Source: Streptomyces sp. NBC_01431 (GTDB taxonomy: Bacteria > Actinomycetota > Actinomycetes > Streptomycetales > Streptomycetaceae). Taken from it: a stretch of DNA of 64,000 bases. The notes below the pieces were generated by a model, which saw only the letters and a program-made list of their open reading frames with translations, searched no databases and had not been told where the DNA came from. The position numbers and the translations under genes were made by a program. Numbering within the stretch: the stretch's first letter is position 1; each line of letters opens with the position of its first letter. Shown piece by piece: positions 25,831 to 34,584 of this stretch. Location of the stretch: assembly GCF_036231355.1 (NCBI RefSeq), contig NZ_CP109496.1, positions 2,480,001-2,544,000 of the forward strand, in the 5' to 3' direction.

Positions 25831-25860
25831 GCCGCCGGGTGCGAATTGCGACCCGGCGGC
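25831..25860 (-). terminator. Terminator stem-loop after leuB
   Basis: GCCGCCGGGT and ACCCGGCGGC form a perfect 10-bp stem with a 10-base loop, 20 bases after the leuB stop. No U-tract, as is common in Streptomyces. Confidence 0.75.
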
Positions 25861-25880
25861 TGGTGCGTATGTGCCGTGGG

Positions 25881-26930
25881 TCAGCCGGCCACCCGTACGG
25901 CGAGCGCGTCGCCGATCTCCTCGGTTGTACGGACCGACGTGCCGCGGGCGCCCAGGTCGGCCGAGACGGCGGACTCGATGCGGGCGGCCTCGGCCTCGTA
26001 TCCGAGGTGGCGCAGCAGCAGGGCGACGGACAGGACGGTGGCCGTCGGGTCGGCCTTGCCCTGGCCCGCGATGTCCGGGGCGGAGCCGTGCACCGGCTCG
26101 AACATCGAGGGGAACTCGCCGCTCGGGTTGATGTTGCCGGAGGCCGCGACCCCGATTCCGCCGGAGACGGCCGCGGCGAGGTCGGTGATGATGTCGCCGA
26201 AGAGGTTGTCGGTGACGATCACGTCGAAGCGCTCGGGCTGGGTGACGAGGAAGATCGTCGCCGCGTCCACGTGCAGGTAGTCGGTGGTGACGTCGGGGAA
26301 CTCCTCGGCCACCTTGTTGAAGATGTTGGTCCACAGGTGGCCGGCGTAGGCCAGCACGTTGTTCTTGTGGACCAGAGTCAGCTTCTTGCGGGGGCGGGCC
26401 TGGGCGCGGGCGAAGGCGTCCCGGACCACGCGCTCGACACCGAAGGCGGTGTTGACCGACACCTCGGTGGCGACCTCGTGCGGGGTGCCGGTGCGGATCG
26501 AGCCGCCGTTGCCGGTGTACGGACCCTCGGTGCCCTCGCGGACCACGATGAAGTCGATCTCCGGCTGACCGGCGAGCGGGGTCGCGACGCCCGGGAGCAG
26601 CTTCGACGGCCGCAGGTTGACGTAGTGGTCGAAGAGGAAGCGGAGCTTCAGCAGGAAGCCGCGCTCCAGGACGCCGGACGGGACCGAGGGGTCACCGATC
26701 GCGCCGAGCAGGATCGCGTCGTACTGCTTGAGGGCGGCGACGTCGGCGTCGGTGAGGGTCTCACCGGTGGCGTGGTAACGCCGGGCGCCGAAGTCGAACT
26801 CCCTGGTCTCCAGCTTCACATCCGAGGGGAGGACGGCGGTCAGGACCTTGAGGCCCTGGGCCACGACCTCCTGGCCGATGCCGTCACCGGGGATCACTGC
26901 GAGATTGATGCTGCGAGAACTTGCCGACAT
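25881..26930 (-). CDS. leuB: 3-isopropylmalate dehydrogenase
   Basis: A 349-residue NAD-dependent beta-decarboxylating dehydrogenase of leucine synthesis. [14 protein letters not shown] (9-22) is the N-terminal signature. The substrate arginines are in the [21 protein letters not shown] block (about 93-113), [10 protein letters not shown] follows near 130, and the metal/NAD region [27 protein letters not shown] lies near 240-266. [15 protein letters not shown] closes the active site. Sequence type matches the actinobacterial short LeuB. It has its own terminator. The upstream 175 bases are shared with a divergent secreted phosphatase gene. Confidence 0.95.
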   Translation of the reverse strand: MSASSRSINLAVIPGDGIGQEVVAQGLKVLTAVLPSDVKLETREFDFGARRYHATGETLTDADVAALKQYDAILLGAIGDPSVPSGVLERGFLLKLRFLFDHYVNLRPSKLLPGVATPLAGQPEIDFIVVREGTEGPYTGNGGSIRTGTPHEVATEVSVNTAFGVERVVRDAFARAQARPRKKLTLVHKNNVLAYAGHLWTNIFNKVAEEFPDVTTDYLHVDAATIFLVTQPERFDVIVTDNLFGDIITDLAAAVSGGIGVAASGNINPSGEFPSMFEPVHGSAPDIAGQGKADPTATVLSVALLLRHLGYEAEAARIESAVSADLGARGTSVRTTEEIGDALAVRVAG

Positions 26931-27105
26931 GGTGGCACCCTACTCCTCGTCCCACCCCCTGACACGCAGTGTCCAGAGTATGGACTCCTTGAACTGCCTA
27001 TGCCGGAAACCCGGTCAGCGCATGGGGAGTTGTACGCCCTGTGTTCATCCGTACGTCCATGCTCCGGTGAGAAGCGCTTCGCCTCGAAGGAGGACGTTTT
27101 CCGCC

Positions 27106-28680
27106 ATGGACATCCCCAGATTCGGCATCCCCGACCAGCTCGCCGACCGCATGAGCATGGCCGAGCAGCACGAGTACCTGCGCGCCCGGCTGACCCGTCG
27201 CAAAGTACTGGGCACCACCGCCGCCACCGCCGCCGTCGCCGGAGCCGGGCTCGCCACGGCCGGCGCGGCCTCGCCCGCCTACGCGGCACCGACCGCGCTC
27301 ACCTCCAACTCCCGCCACGGGGTGGACGGTTCGCTGGCGGCGCCGTTCGGCCGGCACCTGGCGTACGGCGCGGACCCCAAGACCCAGATGCGGGTCTCCT
27401 GGCAGGTCCCCTTCGCCGTGCGGAAGCCGTACATCCGCATCGGCACGACCCCGTGGTCGCTGAGCCGGAAGATCGACGCCGAGGTGCGCCACCTGACCAC
27501 GCCCGCGCTGAACGGCGGGAAGATCGCGGCCGCCGAGCAGTTCTATGTGCACGCGGGCCTGGACCGGCTGCGGCCGGGTCAGACGTACTACTACGGAGTG
27601 GGCCACGACGGGTTCGACCCGGCGGACCGCCGCAACCTCGGCACGCTCGGCACCTTCACCACCGCGCCCGCGCACGCCGAGAACTTCACCTTCACGGCCT
27701 TCGGTGACCAGGGCGTCAGCTACCACGCGCTCGGCAACGACCAGGTGATCCTGGGCCAGAACCCGGCTTTCCACCTGCACGCGGGCGACATCTGCTACGC
27801 CGACCCGTCGGGCTCGGGCCAGTCCGTGGACCAGTACGACGCGCGCACCTGGGACCAGTTCCTCGCGCAGACCGAATCGGTCGCCAAGACCGTGCCGTGG
27901 ATGGTGACCACCGGCAACCACGACATGGAGGCGTGGTACTCGCCGCAGGGCTACGGCGGCCAGAACGCCCGCTGGTCGTTGCCCGCCAACGGCCCCGACC
28001 CGGTGAACCAGCCCGGCGTGTACTCCTTCGTGCACGGCAACGTGGGCGTCGTGGCGCTTGACGCGAACGACGTCTCGTACGAGATCCCCGCCAACTTCGG
28101 GATCAGCGGCGGCAAGCAGACCCGCTGGCTCGACCAGCGGCTCGCCGCGCTGCGCGCCGACCACGCCGTCGACTTCATCGTGGTCTTCTTCCACCACTGC
28201 GCGTTCTCGACCACCAGCTCGCACGCCTCCGAGGGCGGGGTGCGCGAGGCGTGGGTGCCGCTCTTCGAGAAGCACCAGGTGGACCTGGTGATCAACGGCC
28301 ACAACCACGTGTACGAGCGGACCGACGCCATCAAGGGCAACCGGGTGGGCCGCACGGTCGCGATCGGCGAGCGGACCGACCCGACCCGGGACGGCATCGT
28401 GTACGTCACGGCCGGTGCGGCGGGCCGTTCGCTGTACAGCTTCCCGGTGCCGGACTCCTACGGGGGCCATGTCGCGGACCGCGAGAGCGTGGACACGTAC
28501 CACTGGGTCAAGGGCGGCGTGAAGGCCACCGAGACCGTGGAGTGGTCGCGGGTCCGCTACACCAACTACTCGTTCCTCGCGGTGGAGGTCGAAACCGGGC
28601 GGCACCCGAGGATGAAGGTCAGCGCACTCGCCGAGACGGGTGAGCGCATCGACCACTTCGAGATCGCGCGGGGGCGGTAA
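27106..28680 (+). CDS. Secreted purple acid phosphatase-like metallophosphoesterase
   Basis: A 524-residue exported enzyme. The Tat motif TRRKVLGTT (RR at 31-32) precedes a hydrophobic Ala-rich stretch and a cleavage site near SPAYA-AP. An N-terminal fibronectin-like beta domain (to about residue 195) is followed by a calcineurin-type dinuclear metal core: FTAFGDQGVSY, LHAGDICYAD, TTGNHDMEA, FFHHCAF and the late NGHNHVYERTD. The set of Asp, Tyr, Asn and His ligands fits purple acid phosphatases. It probably scavenges phosphate from organic esters outside the cell. AAGGAGG lies 12 bases before the ATG. Divergent from leuB; no PHO box was recognised. Confidence 0.92.
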   Translation: MDIPRFGIPDQLADRMSMAEQHEYLRARLTRRKVLGTTAATAAVAGAGLATAGAASPAYAAPTALTSNSRHGVDGSLAAPFGRHLAYGADPKTQMRVSWQVPFAVRKPYIRIGTTPWSLSRKIDAEVRHLTTPALNGGKIAAAEQFYVHAGLDRLRPGQTYYYGVGHDGFDPADRRNLGTLGTFTTAPAHAENFTFTAFGDQGVSYHALGNDQVILGQNPAFHLHAGDICYADPSGSGQSVDQYDARTWDQFLAQTESVAKTVPWMVTTGNHDMEAWYSPQGYGGQNARWSLPANGPDPVNQPGVYSFVHGNVGVVALDANDVSYEIPANFGISGGKQTRWLDQRLAALRADHAVDFIVVFFHHCAFSTTSSHASEGGVREAWVPLFEKHQVDLVINGHNHVYERTDAIKGNRVGRTVAIGERTDPTRDGIVYVTAGAAGRSLYSFPVPDSYGGHVADRESVDTYHWVKGGVKATETVEWSRVRYTNYSFLAVEVETGRHPRMKVSALAETGERIDHFEIARGR

Positions 28681-28693
28681 GGGGGACGGGCAC

Positions 28694-28822
28694 TCAGTGG
28701 CCGGTGGCGCCGCCGTTGTCCCTGCGGTCCAGCGCACGCTGGAGGGCGGCGGCGGCGTTCTTGCGCTCGGACTCGGTGCTGCGCGACGAGTGGCGGACGC
28801 GGCGGACGGGCTGCTTGACCAT
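28694..28822 (-). CDS. Small conserved-looking basic protein (42 aa)
   Basis: The 42-residue ORF starts at an ATG with AGAGGAG ten bases upstream and is rich in Arg, Ser and Ala (HSSRSTESERKNAAAALQRA forms a probable helix). I recall near-identical short proteins in many Streptomyces, but cannot confirm this here. The sequence gives no domain or signal peptide, and a basic helix could bind nucleic acid. It lies only 13 bases from the converging phosphatase gene, so their 3' ends may overlap on the transcript level. Function unknown. Confidence 0.65.
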   Translation of the reverse strand: MVKQPVRRVRHSSRSTESERKNAAAALQRALDRRDNGGATGH

Positions 28823-28995
28823 GGGAATTCGACTCCTCTGCTGGGAGGTCCGGGGCAGGCCCCGGCGGATGCAGTGAGGTGCCGGAAGGGGCGGGAAGCG
28901 CTGCCGCAGGGGTTGCCTGCCAAGGGGCAATGCGCTCACGACCGCCATTCGCTGGATCTGCGAGACGTTCGGCTTCTACAAAGCTAAGTGTTGCG

Positions 28996-29012
28996 GTGGA
29001 GTCTGTCTCCAC
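28996..29012 (-). terminator. Short hairpin next to the DHA2 transporter stop
   Basis: GTGGAG-TCTGT-CTCCAC is a perfect short inverted repeat immediately beyond the stop codon, in an AT-richer stretch. It may be a weak terminator or an operator for the small downstream gene. Confidence 0.4.
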
Positions 29013-29014
29013 AA

Positions 29015-30454
29015 TTACTCGGACTTCCTACTATCTGAGACGGCCGGGCTCGCCGGGGTGCGCGCAGGTCGCTGCGCGTGCCCGGCGCGTACCGCGTCGC
29101 CCGCGCCCCGGTGCAGCCGCAGCGCACCCACCGTGGCGGTCAGGGCGAGCGCCCCGAGCAGGCAGAACGCCACGGCGTAGGCGGCCGACGGGGTGGCGGT
29201 GAGCCCGCTCCCCAGGCGCAGGGCGACCGTCGCGACGGCCACCCCGAGTCCGGCCGCGAGCTGGTTGACGGTCGCCGACAGGGCGTTGGCGTCACGTAGC
29301 CGCTCGGGCGCCATCTCGCTGAACGCCATGGTGGAGTAGCAGGTCAGGCCCAGCGAGCGGGCGGCGCCGCCGAGCAGCACGAGGGCAGCGGTCACCGCGA
29401 GGGGGGTGGCGTCCGTGAGCAGCGCGCAGCCCGCGACGGCGGCGGCCAGGCCCACGGTGGAGACCAACAGCAGCGGACGGAAGCCGAAGCGGTTGAGGAG
29501 CGGGGTGGTGGCGGGCTTGATCCCGATGTTGCCGACGAAGACGAAGAGCACGACCGCTCCGGACTTCACCGCACTCCAGCCGAAGACCTCCTGGAAGAGC
29601 AGGGGGAGCAGGAACGGCACGGCGCCGACCACGATCCAAAAGAGCGAGCCGCCGGTCACCGAGGCCCGGAACGACGCCACGTCGAGGGTCCGCAGATTCA
29701 CCAACGGGTGTGCGGTGCGCAGCAGATGACGCCCTGCGGCGCCGAGCGCGAGGACGGCGAGCGCGGCGACGGCACCGGCCGTCGGCCCGCTTTCGCCGGT
29801 CTCGGCGACCAGGTGGGCGGCCCAGGTGAGGGCGGCGAGGCCGGTGCAGGTGAGCAGCACGCCGGGCACGTCCAGGGGCGGCAGGGTGGCGGTGGGACCG
29901 GCCGCCGGCAGGCGCCGGGCGACGGCGAAAGCGGCCGCGCCGAGCGGGATGTTGACCAGGAACATCCAGTGCCAGCTCGCGTACGTGGTGAGCAGTCCGC
30001 CAAGCAGCGGGGCGAGGACGGGCGCCATGAGCCCCGGCCACACGATGTACGCCATGATCTTCGGGATGTCGGTCTTCGCGGCCCCGTCGAGCACGAGGAG
30101 CCGGCCGACCGGGACCATCATGGCGCCGCCCGCACCTTGCAGGACGCGCATCGCGACGAGGAGGCCGAGGCTGTCGCTCGCCGCGCAGCCCGCCGAGGCG
30201 AGGGTGAACACCGCGATGGCGGTGAGGAAGATCCGCCGGGTGCCGTAGCGGGCGGTGAGCCAGCCGCTGAGCGGTATGAGTACGGCGAGGGTCAGCAGAT
30301 AGACGGTGATCACCAGACCCACCGAGGCGGGCGTGGTGTCGAGAGAGGCCGCCATCTGCGGGGCGGCGGTGGCCACGATGGTGCCGTCGAGCATCTCCAT
30401 GAAGAAGCAGCCGGCGACGAGCAGGGCGGTGGCGCGCTGTCGGGTGTCGAGCAT
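29015..30454 (-). CDS. DHA2-type MFS drug efflux transporter
   Basis: A 479-residue MFS antiporter with about 14 helices. Motif C-like and motif A elements are visible: FFMEMLDGTIVATAAPQMA in helix 1, SGWLTARYGTRRIFLTAIAVFT after helix 2 (about 62-83), and VLQGAGGAMMVPVGRL in helix 4. The FVNIPLG-like segment FLVNIPLGAAAF is typical of DHA2 drug exporters such as EmrB/QacA relatives. The divergent LysR gene 92 bases away is the probable regulator. The ATG lacks a clear ribosome site. The substrate is unknown; relatives export cationic dyes, antiseptics or antibiotics. Confidence 0.9.
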   Translation of the reverse strand: MLDTRQRATALLVAGCFFMEMLDGTIVATAAPQMAASLDTTPASVGLVITVYLLTLAVLIPLSGWLTARYGTRRIFLTAIAVFTLASAGCAASDSLGLLVAMRVLQGAGGAMMVPVGRLLVLDGAAKTDIPKIMAYIVWPGLMAPVLAPLLGGLLTTYASWHWMFLVNIPLGAAAFAVARRLPAAGPTATLPPLDVPGVLLTCTGLAALTWAAHLVAETGESGPTAGAVAALAVLALGAAGRHLLRTAHPLVNLRTLDVASFRASVTGGSLFWIVVGAVPFLLPLLFQEVFGWSAVKSGAVVLFVFVGNIGIKPATTPLLNRFGFRPLLLVSTVGLAAAVAGCALLTDATPLAVTAALVLLGGAARSLGLTCYSTMAFSEMAPERLRDANALSATVNQLAAGLGVAVATVALRLGSGLTATPSAAYAVAFCLLGALALTATVGALRLHRGAGDAVRAGHAQRPARTPASPAVSDSRKSE

Positions 30455-30546
30455 GCGCCAAGCCTGTCCGCGCCCATTGCTGCGCACAAGGTCCGGTTGG
30501 TTACACGAGGCGTGCGTCGCATGCAGCATTGGGGCAGGATCGGGGA

Positions 30547-31491
30547 ATGCAACGACTGCCGGACATGAACCTGCTCCCCTCACTCGACGCCCTGCTGCGG
30601 GCCGGAAGCGTGGCCGGGGCCGCCACCGAGATGCGGATCTCCGCGTCCGCGATGAGCCGGGCCCTGGGGCGGCTGCGCCGGGTGGTGGGTGACGAGCTGC
30701 TCGTACCGTCGGGGCGCGGGCTGACGCTGACGCCCCGCGCCCGCGAGCTACAGCCGCGCGTGGAGGCGGCCCTGGCGTCCGCTCTGGCCGCCCTGCGCCC
30801 GCAGCCCGAGCTCGAACTGGGCGTCCTGGAAAGGGAGTTCACCCTCCGCACCAACGACGGTGTGGCCGTCATGTTCGGCCCGGCGCTGACCGAGCGGGTA
30901 CTGCGCGAGGCGCCCGGGGTGCGTCTTCGGCTGCTGCCCGAGGGCGAGGAGAACCCGGCCGACCTGCGGGACCGGATCGATCTGGACGTGGGGCAGATGC
31001 ACGATCTGCCGCACGACATCCGCACCGGCCGGCTGGGCGAGTACTCCTATGCGGCGGTCGCGCGCGCCGACGGGCCGTACGCCGATGAGCGGTTGACCCC
31101 CGAGCGGTTCGCCGCGCTCCCCCACATCACGGTCACCCGGCGCGGCCGGGTGCGCAGCGTGGTCGACGAGCGGCTCGCCGAACTCGGCCTGGCCCGCGAC
31201 GTGTTGGCCACCGCGCCGACGTACACGGCGGCCTGCTTCTTCGCGCTCCGCTCGGACGCGCTCGCGCTGGTGCCGCGGCGGTTCGCGATCGAGGCGGCCC
31301 GAGCCATGCCGCTCGCGGTCCTCGACATCCCGCTCGACCTGCCCGCCTACCCCTTGGTGCAGGCCTGGCACCTGCGGGTGGACACCGATCCGGCACACCG
31401 GTGGCTGCGGGGCGCGCTCGCGGAGATCGTGACGGCGCTCGGGCCGACGGGAGGGCCGGCCGGGCAGACCGCACCCGACGCCGTCATCTAG
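30547..31491 (+). CDS. LysR-family transcriptional regulator
   Basis: A 314-residue LysR protein. The N-terminal winged helix spans about residues 8-65 (LDALLRAGSVAGAATEMRISASAMSRALGRLRRVVGDELLV), slightly unusual in carrying MSRALGRLR in the recognition helix. The C-terminal co-inducer domain follows (FTLRTNDGVAVMFGPALTERVL onward), with the layout of the NodD/LinR-like branch. It is divergent from a DHA2 efflux gene across 92 bases, the standard arrangement for LysR control of the neighbour. The ATG is chosen by position; another, six codons downstream, is possible. Its stop is only a few bases before a PadR operator, though it is probably a separate unit. Confidence 0.9.
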   Translation: MQRLPDMNLLPSLDALLRAGSVAGAATEMRISASAMSRALGRLRRVVGDELLVPSGRGLTLTPRARELQPRVEAALASALAALRPQPELELGVLEREFTLRTNDGVAVMFGPALTERVLREAPGVRLRLLPEGEENPADLRDRIDLDVGQMHDLPHDIRTGRLGEYSYAAVARADGPYADERLTPERFAALPHITVTRRGRVRSVVDERLAELGLARDVLATAPTYTAACFFALRSDALALVPRRFAIEAARAMPLAVLDIPLDLPAYPLVQAWHLRVDTDPAHRWLRGALAEIVTALGPTGGPAGQTAPDAVI

Positions 31492-31496
31492 ATTGC

Positions 31497-31521
31497 ATTC
31501 CTACCTAGGTGGTGGTGGAAT
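31497..31521 (+). promoter_or_regulatory. Candidate PadR operator/promoter
   Basis: ATTCC and GGAAT arms flank an ACCTAGGT palindrome (31503-31510) in the 36 bases before the PadR start. PadR repressors commonly bind palindromes overlapping their own promoter. Confidence 0.5.
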
Positions 31522-31527
31522 ACATGC

Positions 31528-31875
31528 ATGGCCGCAGACCGCAGATCCAGCTGGCTCAAGGGCGTCCTTGACCTCCTCGTCCTGTCCTGTCTCACCGGGG
31601 GCGAGAGCTACGGGTACGAGATCTCCAAGGCCCTCGCCTCGGCGGGGCTCGGCGAGATCAAGGGCGGGACCCTCTATCCCGTCCTCAATCGCCTTGAGGA
31701 GGCGGGCCTCGCCGTCGGCGAGTTCCGGGCCGCCGAGCGCGGGCCGGGGCGCCGCTACTACCGGCTCACGGACGAGGGGCGCAGGGCGCTCGCCGAACAG
31801 AGCACCGCGTGGCTGGAGTTCCACTCGGCCGTCAAGACCACACTGACCGGCACACTTCCAGGGGGACCCGCATGA
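31528..31875 (+). CDS. PadR-family transcriptional regulator
   Basis: A 115-residue PadR protein with the canonical winged helix: LKGVLDLLVLSCLTGGESYGYEI, then GLGEIKGGTLYPVLNRLEEAGL and a basic wing RGPGRRYYRLTDEGRRAL. PadR proteins repress neighbouring membrane or transporter genes and often themselves. The stop overlaps the next gene start by four bases (ATGA), so the membrane protein downstream is co-translated and is the likely functional partner. Start ATG lies close behind a palindromic site. Confidence 0.93.
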   Translation: MAADRRSSWLKGVLDLLVLSCLTGGESYGYEISKALASAGLGEIKGGTLYPVLNRLEEAGLAVGEFRAAERGPGRRYYRLTDEGRRALAEQSTAWLEFHSAVKTTLTGTLPGGPA

Positions 31876-32606
31876 CCACGGAGTACTTCACCGAACTCGG
31901 CGGCCTGCTGCGCACCGGCGGCATGCCGGAACGGGAGGCCGCCGCCACGGTCGCCGACCTGCGGGGCTACCTCGCGGAAAGCGGATCGGTCGACCCGTAC
32001 GAGGAGTTCGGGCCCGCCGAGGAGTTCGCCGCACGGCTCACCGGGCGCGACCCCGAGGAGCGGCCCGCGACGGCCGCGGAGACCTGGAAGTGGACCGCCG
32101 ACATCTACACCGACCGGATCCTGCTCGACGAGTACGGCGAGCAGGGCTGGGAGGTCGAGGGGATCGACCGCTTCGGCCGCTTCGTGTGCCGACGCGACCC
32201 GGACACCGCGATGCGCTGGGAGTACCGGCGCGAGACGGCCCACGGCGCCACGGAGCGCGACCGGACGGCGGCCGCGCTCGCGCCCGACGGCTGGGAGCCG
32301 TGTGGCCGGTGGCTGTTCATGACGTACTTCAAGCGCCCGGCGTCCGCGAGCGCGGGGCCGGCCGCCGCACTGGAATCGGCCCCGGCCGCGCCCTCGCGCC
32401 AGGTGTTCTTCAGCGCCAAGTACCGTGCGCTGCTTATGGTGTTCGCGGTCTCGGTGGTGCTCCTCGTGCTGTCCACGGGTTTCGGCGTGGTGGATCTGAA
32501 CGACCCGGCGTTCTACTGGCCGATGCTGGCCGCGGCCGCCGTGGGCGGGGGCGCGGGCTGGTACGGAGTCAAGCGCGACGTGACCCGGGGAGCCGAGAGC
32601 CGCTGA
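31872..32606 (+). CDS. Membrane protein coupled to PadR (HAAS/DUF2812-like)
   Basis: A 244-residue protein. The first 60 residues are helical and acidic (TEYFTELGGLLRTGGMPEREAAATVADL, ESGSVDPYEEFGPAEEFAARL), like the small sensor domain commonly fused or coupled to PadR partners. The middle (WKWTADIYTDRILLDEYGEQGWEVEGIDRFGRFVCRR) resembles DUF2812-type domains. Two C-terminal membrane helices follow (ALLMVFAVSVVLLVLSTGF and FYWPMLAAAAVGGGAGW). The ATGA overlap with padR indicates a common mRNA. The molecular function is unknown; a membrane stress or envelope sensor role is a guess. Confidence 0.85.
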   Translation: MTTEYFTELGGLLRTGGMPEREAAATVADLRGYLAESGSVDPYEEFGPAEEFAARLTGRDPEERPATAAETWKWTADIYTDRILLDEYGEQGWEVEGIDRFGRFVCRRDPDTAMRWEYRRETAHGATERDRTAAALAPDGWEPCGRWLFMTYFKRPASASAGPAAALESAPAAPSRQVFFSAKYRALLMVFAVSVVLLVLSTGFGVVDLNDPAFYWPMLAAAAVGGGAGWYGVKRDVTRGAESR

Positions 32607-32734
32607 GCGGCAGGTGTGTCCTGGTGAGGCTCATGGAGTTCAGGGGGCGACCCAAGCCGGGCGCCCGCCGCTTTCAAGTCACCCGCACAGCAGGCCACTT
32701 GGACTGGACCAGACCCCGCGGCCAGACTCTTCCC

Positions 32735-33439
32735 ATGCCCACACCCACCGAGCAGCACTGGTCCCCCACCCACGGCGAGGCGTACCGGCCCGTCCCCTAC
32801 CGGCCGCAGCGGATGCCCACCGCCGAGACCCTCGCGCGGGCCGCGGAGTTGCGTGCGCGCATGGGCGAGCGCCGCACCGTGCGCCACTTCTCCACCGATC
32901 CGGTCCCCGAGCAGGCCGTTCGCGACGCGGTCGCCTGCGCCGCGACCGCGCCGTCCGGCGCACACCAGCAACCGTGGACGTTCGTGCTGGTCAAGAACCC
33001 GGACGTGCGGCGTCGGATACGCGAGGCGGCCGAGGAGGAGGAGCGGATCTCCTACGACGGGCGGCTCGGCGAGGAGTGGCTCGCGGCGCTGCGGCCGATC
33101 GGCACGGACGCCGTGAAGACCCACCTCACCGATGCCCCGGCCCTGCTCGTGGTCTTCCAGCAGCGCTACTGGCTGGCCGACGACGGCACCAAGCACAAGC
33201 ACTACTACGTCGACGAGTCGGTCGGCATCGCCGTCGGCATGCTGCTCTCCGCCCTCCACCAGTGCGGCCTGGCAGCCCTGGTCCACACGCCGAGCCCCAT
33301 GCGCTTCCTGTCCGAGGTCCTTGAGCGGCCCACGAACGAGAAGGCGTTCGCGGTGATCCCGGTCGGCTATCCGGCCGACGACTGCGAAGTCCCGGACCTG
33401 GTCCGCAAGTCGCTCGACCAGGTCCTGACCGAGGTCTGA
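32735..33439 (+). CDS. Nitroreductase-family flavoprotein
   Basis: A 234-residue nitroreductase-fold FMN protein. RRTVRHFSTDPVPEQAVRDAV (near 46-66) is the N-terminal FMN-binding signature. CAATAPSGAHQQPWTFVLVKNP follows, the typical SGANQQPW-like loop, and the C-terminal half keeps the GMLLSALHQCGLAALVHTPSPM helix. The pattern is closest to the iodotyrosine dehalogenase-like branch (BluB/IYD type) rather than classical NfsB, but substrate cannot be set. The ATG is only about ten bases after a possible -10 element, so a leaderless transcript is possible. It is followed 112 bases later by a hydrolase gene on the same strand. Confidence 0.9.
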   Translation: MPTPTEQHWSPTHGEAYRPVPYRPQRMPTAETLARAAELRARMGERRTVRHFSTDPVPEQAVRDAVACAATAPSGAHQQPWTFVLVKNPDVRRRIREAAEEEERISYDGRLGEEWLAALRPIGTDAVKTHLTDAPALLVVFQQRYWLADDGTKHKHYYVDESVGIAVGMLLSALHQCGLAALVHTPSPMRFLSEVLERPTNEKAFAVIPVGYPADDCEVPDLVRKSLDQVLTEV

Positions 33440-33551
33440 GCGCGCGGCGCCGACGCCCGTCCACGACTTCGCGGAATCATGGGAACCTTCGCCGGGCCAC
33501 GCTCCTCCTGGCGGGATGACGCACCACCATCCGTCCGTCGAAGGGGACCGC

Positions 33552-34475
33552 ATGACCATCAGCGAACGTCCGATGCCGCACCTCGAAGGCGCCGCGCACC
33601 GGCATGTGACGGTGCGTGGCGTCCGGCTGCACCTGGCGGAGTTCGGCAGCGGCGATCCCGTCGTGCTGCTGCACGGCTTTCCGCAGCACTGGTACGCCTG
33701 GCGCCGCGTCGTACCGCTGCTCGCCGGGGGGCACCGGCTGATCTGTGTCGATCTGCGCGGCTTCGGCTGGTCCGAGCAGAGCCGCAGCGGGTACGACACC
33801 GATTCCCTGGCCGCCGACGTCATCGCCCTGCTGGACCAACTCGGCCTGGACCAGGCCGTGTTGGTGGCCCACAACTGGAGCGCCGGTGTCGGCTTCCGGG
33901 TCTGCCAGCGGGCCCCGGAGCGCGTCCGCGCCTTCCTCGCCCTCAACATGATGCACCCGTGGACCCGCCACCGCGACATGCTGCCGAACCTGTGGCGGAT
34001 GTGGTTCACCGCGTTCATCGAGTACCCGGTCCTCGGCCGCCTCGTCCTGCGCCACTGGCCCGCCTTCACCCGCCACCTGATGCGACGGTCGGTGGGCGGC
34101 CCCGGGCCGTGGAGCGAGGCGGAGCTGACGGAGTTCACCGAGGCCACCCAGTTCTCGGCGCATGCCTGGCAGTCGCTGTTCTGGCAGTACGTCGTACGGG
34201 ACATCCCGGCCGGTGTCCGCGGCATCCACCGCAGGACCCGCCTCACCGTGCCGACCCGCGTCCTCGGCGGTGCACTCGACCCGGTGTTCCCTCCGGCGCT
34301 GCTGCGCGGCAAGCCGTACGCCGACGATCTGACGGTACGGATCGTGCCGGGCGCGGGGCACCATCTGCCCGAGGAACGACCGGAGTTGGTGGCCGAGGAG
34401 CTGCTCAAGCTGATCGCGGCGAACCCGGGCGGCGCGGACGGCGGGTCCCAGCCGGGAGGGGACGCCGGAGCCTGA
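33552..34475 (+). CDS. Epoxide-hydrolase-like alpha/beta hydrolase with Asn in place of the nucleophile Asp
   Basis: A 307-residue alpha/beta-hydrolase related to epoxide hydrolases and haloalkane dehalogenases. HGFPQHWYAWR (about 41-51) provides the oxyanion element, DLRGFGWSEQS follows near 72-82, and GAGHHLPEERPE near the C-terminus carries the base histidine. The acidic partner is probably in GALDPVFPP. At the nucleophile elbow the usual H-D-W-G reads AHNWSAG, with Asn108 encoded by AAC at 33873-33875, so the attacking carboxylate is missing. It could be inactive, self-deamidating or repurposed. The ATG with AAGGGGA upstream is used. The 3' end is followed by tandem repeats. Confidence 0.87.
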   Translation: MTISERPMPHLEGAAHRHVTVRGVRLHLAEFGSGDPVVLLHGFPQHWYAWRRVVPLLAGGHRLICVDLRGFGWSEQSRSGYDTDSLAADVIALLDQLGLDQAVLVAHNWSAGVGFRVCQRAPERVRAFLALNMMHPWTRHRDMLPNLWRMWFTAFIEYPVLGRLVLRHWPAFTRHLMRRSVGGPGPWSEAELTEFTEATQFSAHAWQSLFWQYVVRDIPAGVRGIHRRTRLTVPTRVLGGALDPVFPPALLRGKPYADDLTVRIVPGAGHHLPEERPELVAEELLKLIAANPGGADGGSQPGGDAGA

Positions 34476-34486
34476 CCCGTCCGGGG

Positions 34487-34584
34487 CCGGTCACCGCAGC
34501 GCGGCCCGGCGCCCGGCCCGCCCCGGTCACCGCAGCGCGGCCCGGCGCCCGGCCCGCCCCCGGTCACCGCAGCGCGGCCCGGCG
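34487..34584. repeat. 36-bp GC-rich tandem repeat, 2.7 copies, duplicating the SRPBCC gene end
   Basis: Units start at 34487, 34523 and 34560 (periods 36 and 37, the second with one extra C). Each begins CCGGTCACCGCAGCGCGGCC. The third copy is the 3' end of the SRPBCC coding region including its stop, so the first two look like duplications of the gene end into the space between two convergent genes. Confidence 0.85.

Noticed and set aside
34487..34584. CRISPR-like array
   Set aside because: The units are directly contiguous without spacers and duplicate a gene end; no cas genes are present.
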